Part shown: piece by piece, positions 58,101 through 64,000 of the stretch
How positions within the stretch are numbered: position 1 is the first letter of the stretch
Layout of the letters: each line of letters opens with the position of its first letter
Made by a program: the position numbers and the translations under genes
Source of the DNA: Pisaster brevispinus
Taxonomy: Eukaryota > Echinodermata > Asteroidea > Forcipulatida > Asteriidae
Assembly (NCBI GenBank): GCA_023634235.1
Contig: JAMKCF010000019.1
Span: 6,389,947-6,453,946 of the forward strand
DNA length: 64,000 bases
Reading direction: 5' to 3'
Notes under the pieces: generated by a model
What the model was told of the DNA's origin: nothing
Seen by the model: only the letters and a program-made list of their open reading frames with translations
Databases searched by the model: none

Positions 58101-59929
58101 ATTTGAAGTATGAGACCTACTCCTTTACATAGCAGTGTATACATCTAATGAACATTTTTAGTCCAATGTGGAAGTACCGTACATGTACATGTACGTCTTG
58201 AAGTGTGAGCATGGAGCAGTTTTGCTCCATGGTGTGGGGATTAGAAGGCTTGCCCAGTCTTTTTACACATTTTTTGTTTGTAATTATTAACTGCAATTCA
58301 TTCTTGATAAATTTCGTCATTCAAGATGTCAAATGAAAGCATATAACTTTTCCTATACCTAATACAAAAATGCAATTTAAAATTCAGTTGTATTTTTACC
58401 CTCCAAGAAGCCCATCCACAGGTGTAGAGAACTAGATTTCCGACGAGCTTTAGTATTCTCCCAATATAGTTGTACACGTCTCAACAGGTGGCCCATATCC
58501 TCGTCACCATGCACTCCAAGGCTCACGCCCATTTCTCAGTAGACACACACCTTGATCCCAAGGTCCCCAAACTGACCATTACTCCTTTGTTTACCTCTAC
58601 ATCATCTAACCTTGTTCTTGGAAATGATTTCAGCGTGACATCATTTCTAAATTAAAACTTCCCATACCACCAAAATCCTATGAAACATCTCCTCAACTTT
58701 CACTCCGGACCTGGACTAGTCCGATGACTATCCTTTATGCCTTAGTGCAAGAGACTCGCCTCTCAAATACTTCTGAGCTAGGTCCAGCACCTCTGTAACG
58801 ATTTTATCGGTAGATTAAGTCACCTTATATTAAAATAAGATCAGACCCATACATTGTCTGAAAGTGCTTTTCTTCAGTTGTCGTCAACCTAGAATATACT
58901 CCACTCCGTGCGCCATTCAGGCTCTCAGTCTGTTAACCAGAGAAAACAGTAAAGAAAGTTTAGATCTTCTCCTATAAATCTCTTCATAACACAGGCAATG
59001 CATCTTTAATTTATGAATATGAAGCTGGATTGGTGTAATCTAATGCAGATATCCAACAGAGGCAAGGTGCACAAACTGAAGAAACTTTGGAGTCCAGTGG
59101 CCAAGTGCACACAGGCTTATTGGGTATAGTCACAGATGATCTCAGGACAACCCTTTCTCAATGTGCCATGATTGGTCGTGTAGCCTAGTACATCATGTAC
59201 TACCAAGATCACCCACTCACCCACTCACCACACCAGTCATCCAGCGATCATTGTTGGCTGTCTTGTCACAACTGACATTTTTCAACTACCTTGCTATACG
59301 CGCTGCCACAACTACTAAAAAAAAAAACTTGATTATTTGCCACATTTACTAAATGTGCTATTCACGAGGACATAATGTACAGTAGGTAAACTTACAAAAC
59401 ACAATCCTATTGCTCCATCATTGAATGCACTACACGTGTACACAGTTTATAAAGTCTATACATGTACATGTTATATACAATCACAAGGAATTCCCAGTAT
59501 GATATACATTGTAGCAACAGCTAGGCTCAGCCATATTCATTAGTTGTGTTATGTGTGGCTTGTGATTGGTCTAGAGATGTTCATGTATGCACTATATGCA
59601 CATGGGGGGTTGGAGGTCTCGTCGATGAGCTATAATGGCAGTGGTAGGCCTATACTGTACATTAGTTTTGCTGTTCGCCATATTCCAGTGGCCAAGTGTT
59701 TATACAGGACTTCAAAAAGTACACCTTTAATGTAATACCACGAGACTCGTGGTGATGTCATCAATCTACAATTTTACGCAAAGTAGTCTGTATAAAAGTT
59801 TTTTAGTATACTAAATTTGAAACTATTACCAACATTTTTACCACAGACATCAAGTAAAAGTGTATTTGGAACTGTTTTAAGCCTGCCGCTAAAGGGCGCT
59901 CTTGGATTTTTTGACGTCACCGGTACTAT
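58101..59929. other. Intronic stretch
   Basis: No exon recognised. The segment 59040-59095 is a plus-strand copy of the repeat at 38.6 kb (tgcagatatccaacagaggc). Confidence 0.45.
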
Positions 59930-60342
59930 ATTTTTATACTGGACCCCTGCTGGACATGAACATGGTTGAAAGTAACTCCATACAATTTATCAGTTTTAAA
60001 CTACAAAGCACTTTCGGTTTCGACCAGAAGTAAGGTTAAATGGGGTCACACTCTGTGTAAGATTTAAAGAGCTTTCATATCACACAAGATCTTGTCTGTA
60101 ACTATCACTGTTCTCAAGATAAGAATTTTTGAAATATTTAAAATAGTTTTCTTTTTATTATAATGATGTCATCATTCCGAAAAAGTTGGGGTTTCATCTA
60201 CTCCCCAAGGTCTAAGTTACATGTTAATTTTAGAGTCTGTACGAACTTTACTTTTTGCAAAATCTGGCAGACAAGGTTCAGGGAGAAGGAAGAAAAAAAA
60301 ACCCAACAGAACAGTAACAATAGGTTTTCGGCTGTTGGCCGA
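59930..60342. mobile_element. Terminal-hairpin element, copy C (5' end missing)
   Basis: Shares ttcggtttcgaccagaagta and aaatggggtcacact with the other copies and ends TTTTCGGCTGTTGGCCGAAC then ACTTAATTAA, a terminal hairpin like copy A. Confidence 0.5.
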
Positions 60343-60517
60343 ACACTTAATTAATTTGTTTTATTTGTCACCTGTCACATTAGTCTGAGAGTTGTTCGTG
60401 GTTGCAGGATAAACAAATAAAAGTCCAACTTAAAAATCTCTCACAGGAACAGCAATCAAAAGCTGCATTGATGAACTGTGACATTAATTTATGTGTTTTT
60501 CTGTTTTATGTTTACAG

Positions 60518-60719
60518 GATTAACACTAGAAGAATCCATTGATATTGAACTTTTGTGCAAAAAGCTATGTAGCTTAGAACAACTAGTAAAGGATCTGCAT
60601 CTTTCAAAGAAGACTCGTTATACATCGAGGGACCAAAAGAATCAATTAAAGGTTCAGCTGGCCAGCAAGAGTAAAGCTAAAGACCATGTTGTGGAGAAAA
60701 ATGCACAGTTGAAAGCAAG
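60518..60719 (+). CDS. TSNAXIP1-like protein, fourth recognised exon
   Basis: The acceptor TTTATGTTTACAG precedes GA, which completes the glycine codon left by the phase-1 donor at 38183. The exon reads LTLEESIDIELLCKKLCSLE, then LVKDLHLSKKTRYTSRDQ and a Lys-rich helix ending NAQLKA, with donor AG|GTTAGT in phase 2. Leucine spacing supports a coiled coil. The phase match across 22 kb of transposon-filled intron supports one transcript. The next exon is not recognised; it probably lies beyond the window. Confidence 0.7.
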
Positions 60720-61269
60720 GTTAGTTTCTTTATATTTAGGCTATATATCTAAACTACTTCCTGTCGGAGGCTGTGAATACATGCCAAATTTTTCCAAACT
60801 GGCTAACTTTGAATGTTTGTTAACACCTGGAACAACTTTGGAGCACCCTCGGATATTTTATTGTGTAGCAAGCACAGGTATGCACCTACTGTGCTGTGCT
60901 TCATTTCCATCATACAAAGAGGGTCAGATGGTCCTGAGATTCATGCTTGAAATCTTTCTTTATCCAGGGAAGTCACCTTATTGTGTAACCCAATTCCAAA
61001 CCTTCGTCCTTTGATATACAAATGTGGCGCACAGGAATGAACAGGCTGCCATCATTGTTTATCATTTCATTAGGCTCAATGAGAGGTAATTTCAAGTGGT
61101 CTGAGATTCAAGCAATACTATGGCAAAATATAGACTGGCTTATGGCCAAAGTTTTGATATTCACCTTGAATGCCTACTCATATTTTAAAAGAGATCAAAT
61201 TCCAGTGCTTATTATGAGAACCTTTAAAAAGAAAAGGATTACGCCACAGTGAGCATTTTTGTCAGCCAA
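60720..61269. other. Intronic stretch after exon 4
   Basis: The reading frame stays open past the donor to about 61014, but the residues there look like translated intron, so I do not extend the exon. Confidence 0.4.
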
Positions 61270-62085
61270 CAAAGACAAACTCTGAAAGCTCAAACAATTC
61301 CTTCAAACTTCCCACATTTTAGATCATCACTAGAAGAAGACACCAATTCACTGATGTCATGATGACCTCACAAGGTTTAAAATAAAAATGAAAGTTTAAT
61401 ATTTGAAAAAAAACAAAAAACTTGTGAACCATGCAATGGATTAAAAAAATTATATATATATTCGGAGAGGGCTTCAAAAAATGAACGAATGCTACACAGT
61501 GTGACTTATTTACCTTTTTCCGGTCGAAACCGGAAACTGAAGTGAAGAAAATGTTTTGAGGTTTGCAAACAATATCATCTGGATTTCCAACATGTTCTCT
61601 CTGTATGAAGTATGACTCCTAGGCTTTCAAATTTAAAGATATTGCATCAACAGCGCCCTCTTGTGACAACTTGATATTATAATGTACTACTTTGCTGAAA
61701 ACATTTTGCAAGTTCAGCTTGCATTTTAAAAACTTTTTTCACACACTTAAATCTCAATGTCTGGATAAGAACTTGGATATGACCTCATAATAATGTCACT
61801 CTTTTCAAGTCTGGCCCAACCAAATGTTTATTTCGAAAATTCATATCTTGAGGAACACATTGATTATAATCTTTGCATTGTTTGTGAATGTTTGATGAAT
61901 GAAAGTTCTTACAAATTGTTAGTGACCTGATTTGATCAGGCTCCCTTGTCCAATCTGGAAGTTTATAAAATGTATATTACAAAACTCCTTTTATAAACTT
62001 GTTTTATTAAGACTGATTTAACTAGGAATATTTACCTTCTACTCACACAATCCGAACACGTGTTTGTAATTCTACAAACACTAGC
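61270..62085 (-). mobile_element. Terminal-hairpin element, copy D, inverted
   Basis: On the minus strand the start reads ctagtgtttgtagaattaca with a hairpin of the same type, then GTGTTCGG. Further along come ttccggtttcgaccggaaaa and cacactgtgtagcattc, as in copies A-C. The 3' end is not found. Confidence 0.5.
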
Positions 62086-62089
62086 GTAT

Positions 62090-63110
62090 GACCGAAATGG
62101 CGATCAACACGTCTCTTGTTTTAGCTCACCGTATTTTGTTTTCGTCTTTTACCGTGCTGTTGAGTCTGGAAACACATCTGATTGCCATCATGACACCCGT
62201 GATCCATTCGGTGCTATCCTGGGCAAGTTCAACCCCAAGACCTATCTAAAATTTGCAGACTTTGTTTTGCATGATCGTCTAGGGTATGGGTCGGCTCTGC
62301 TATTAACAGGTAATCTCCATCATCTGTGTGGCGGGAAACCTAAACAGCCTATAAGCAGTCATGGCCTTGTCTGCCTACTACTGCACGGCCTGATTGCTGG
62401 TGGTGACATTGAACTAAACCCTGGGCCACATTCTCTTCGTCATCGTCCTGATCAAAACATGATTGATCAGCCTAAACATAATAATATTACTGGCATTTTA
62501 TGTAACACTCGTAGTATCCGGAACAAAGGTCCCCAGCTCCAGTTGTATTTATATGCTAATTCCCTACCAGACATCCTACTATTCACCAAGACATGGCTAA
62601 CACCTCAAGACAATGAACGTATTCTTGGCCTGCCTGAAGATTACGTCATCCATCGGCGAGATCGTTGTCATGGACCCCGTGGAGGTGGTGTCCTTGCTGC
62701 TATCAGTGGGTCCTTGTCACCATGCAGGCTTGAACATCTTGAACGTGATGACATTGAACTGATGTGGATGTCAGTCAAGTTTTCTACTGAATCCTGGCTA
62801 GTTGGTATTCTCTATCGCCCTCCATCATCTAATGCATCCTACTGGTTGAGACTCAGAGAGGCATTTCAAACTGTGAGTATGGATGACTTTGATGGGTGTC
62901 TCGTCTTGGGTGACTTTAATGTAGACGTCAACCCCATTAACCAATCTAGCCCTAATCGATCCCGACTGTTTGATATTGCTGCTGACTTCATCCTGGAGCA
63001 GCTTGTCACATCAGTAACGCACCCCCATCTCCACAATCCCACTGCTGGTCTCATCATTGACTTGGCTTTTTCAAATTCTCCTCGTCCAGCCATTCTTCGC
63101 TCTTTTCTGC
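62090..63110 (+). pseudogene. LINE 5' fragment with 2A-like peptide and endonuclease
   Basis: An open frame of about 350 codons has no reliable ATG because it starts inside neighbouring repeat. It carries LVCLLLHGLIAGG, then the 2A-like DIELNPGP, followed by a LINE endonuclease: ILCNTRSIRNKG, DILLFTKTWLTP (Glu replaced by Lys), GGGVLAAIS, VGILYRPPSS, CLVLGDFNVDVN and LIIDLAFSN. The SDH motif and the whole RT are missing; the frame degenerates into G-rich sequence after 63110. In CR1/L2/Rex-type LINEs of sea urchins and other invertebrates a 2A peptide lies before the endonuclease, separating an N-terminal product during translation. Truncation and the Glu-to-Lys change make it non-functional. 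Confidence 0.8.
62405..62428 (+). promoter_or_regulatory. 2A-like ribosome-skipping signal (DIELNPGP)
   Basis: The codons give D-I-E-L-N-P-G-P, a match to the 2A consensus D(V/I)ExNPGP, preceded by the usual leucine-rich upstream stretch. Skipping would occur between the last Gly and Pro. Confidence 0.8.
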
Positions 63111-63119
63111 AGTTTCACT

Positions 63120-64000
63120 GTGGCGGAAAAAAATGGGCGGGCGGGGGTGGGTAGAGGCAGTGAAAAGCAGGATCAAAGGTCACTCACAAATAATATAAGA
63201 TCAGGTCACAGCAGTTACAATACCTAGCCTACTAGTAGTTTGATGCAAAATATTAAATTTAAGGAAATAAAAAATGCTACAGACAGGAACTGCTTTGTGA
63301 TACATTGCAGTTATTGTATTCAGATATGCCTAACATGTGCAGGTCGGTCAAGCTTTCAAACAACTTCAGCAAGAAGAATTTTGTCAACTTGTTTTTCAAA
63401 TAATACTCCATTCCCACCCATTCTTAATGCCTTTATCAAGAGTTTTGTTGTGTGTTGCAGTCCTTCTGATTTGAAAATCCCAGGCGTGTGAAAAAAGCAC
63501 ACCTGGATTCTTCTAGGCGTGTGATTTTTGTGGTACAGGCTGGTCACTTTAAAAAAACAGCGGGTAGTGACGTACTTAAAATGACATGGCAAGGGATCTT
63601 GTGAAGGTAGAATTGGTTGTACACTGGACACTTTATCAACGAAATCTCCCTTAATTGATACTTATACTTTATCTAAACACTCAAAAAGCATGCAATTGTC
63701 TAAGCTAAAAAAAAAAATGAAAAAAATAAAATAAAAAACGGAAGTGAAGTTCGCAAACTTGCGTTTTTGAATGATCTTATCCCCTAATTTCTGCCCTTAC
63801 AATACATTTTTGATTGAACGATCGGTCGAACGATCGGTCGAACGATCGGTCGACGATGCACATTGGGGAAAATTGTGCGGCGAGAGCGATGTGTTTATGA
63901 GTACGAGGTTACAATTTTGTATAATATATTACAGGAAGGAGGTCGCGATTAGACTCCACCGCACGTCTTCTAACCCCTGGAAAATCGAGTTGTGTGTTTC
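63120..64000. other. Repeat-rich non-coding end of window
   Basis: No gene recognised. The text from about 63750 on (aacgatcggtcgacgatgc, gcgtttttga, aatttctgcccttac) matches 4668-4815 inside the element at 4.1-5.7 kb, so another member of that family probably lies here. Confidence 0.45.
63816..63851. repeat. 12-bp tandem repeat GAACGATCGGTC x3
   Basis: Three exact units in a row. The unit is itself nearly palindromic around CGATCG. Confidence 0.85.

Noticed and set aside
60720..61014. Extension of exon 4 to the next stop
   Set aside because: A good donor lies at 60720 and the residues beyond it lose the charged coiled-coil character.
1..64000. CRISPR arrays, operons, riboswitches, phage or plasmid functions
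   Set aside because: The DNA is eukaryotic; the tandem repeats seen are microsatellites or transposon parts with no spacer pattern.

Overview
The window is animal nuclear DNA: spliced genes with GT-AG introns of 2 to 22 kb, and many non-LTR retrotransposons, DNA transposons, foldback elements and tRNA-derived SINEs. The mix (CR1/L2-like LINEs ending in ATT repeats, one LINE with a 2A-like peptide, Ty3/gypsy remnants, a Penelope-like fragment, hAT-like elements, frequent ACATGTA motifs) fits a marine invertebrate deuterostome. An echinoderm is my first guess, but the sequence alone does not settle this.

One host gene runs left to right through most of the window. Four coding exons (21950-22174, 35402-35589, 38035-38183, 60518-60719) join with matching phases (0, 2, 1) into a coiled-coil protein. 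It resembles the N-terminal domain of translin-associated factor X-interacting protein 1 (TSNAXIP1), a family linked to cilia and sperm. Introns 1 (13.2 kb) and 3 (22.3 kb) are largely mobile elements. Two less certain exons on the same strand are a 48-codon ATG-to-donor exon at 15648-15791 and a membrane-anchor exon at 30721-31011.

Left part (1-21.9 kb): repeat-rich, with an inverted-repeat element at 4.1-5.7 kb, a hAT-like element at 8.0-9.3 kb, a decayed CXC-domain ORF at 10.1-10.4 kb, a Penelope-like RT fragment at 10.9-11.8 kb, three separate minus-strand LINE remnants (12.1-13.3, 14.7-15.2, 17.2-17.6 kb), and a large hairpin of two facing tRNA-like SINE heads at 18.2-18.6 kb. Two hammerhead-ribozyme-like cores lie on the minus strand at 7.0 and 18.7 kb.

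Intron 1 (22.2-35.4 kb) holds a decayed Ty3/gypsy element cut off by a 5'-truncated CR1/L2-like LINE. Intron 3 holds the most interesting object, an approximately 10 kb element at about 38.73-48.82 kb. It carries an eight-exon THAP-domain DDE transposase gene (+) resembling the Kolobok superfamily. A two-exon gene (-) encodes a small cysteine-rich protein resembling the cytoplasmic C-terminal domain of P2X7 receptors. The two genes meet tail to tail with stop codons two bases apart. The element is flanked by TTAA, has similar short ends, contains an intact 1041-codon LINE in one transposase intron, and abuts a second TTAA-flanked element. The rest of intron 3 contains a gypsy fragment and a family of elements with terminal hairpins; one inverted relative lies after exon 4. 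The right end carries a LINE 5' fragment with a DIELNPGP ribosome-skipping motif.
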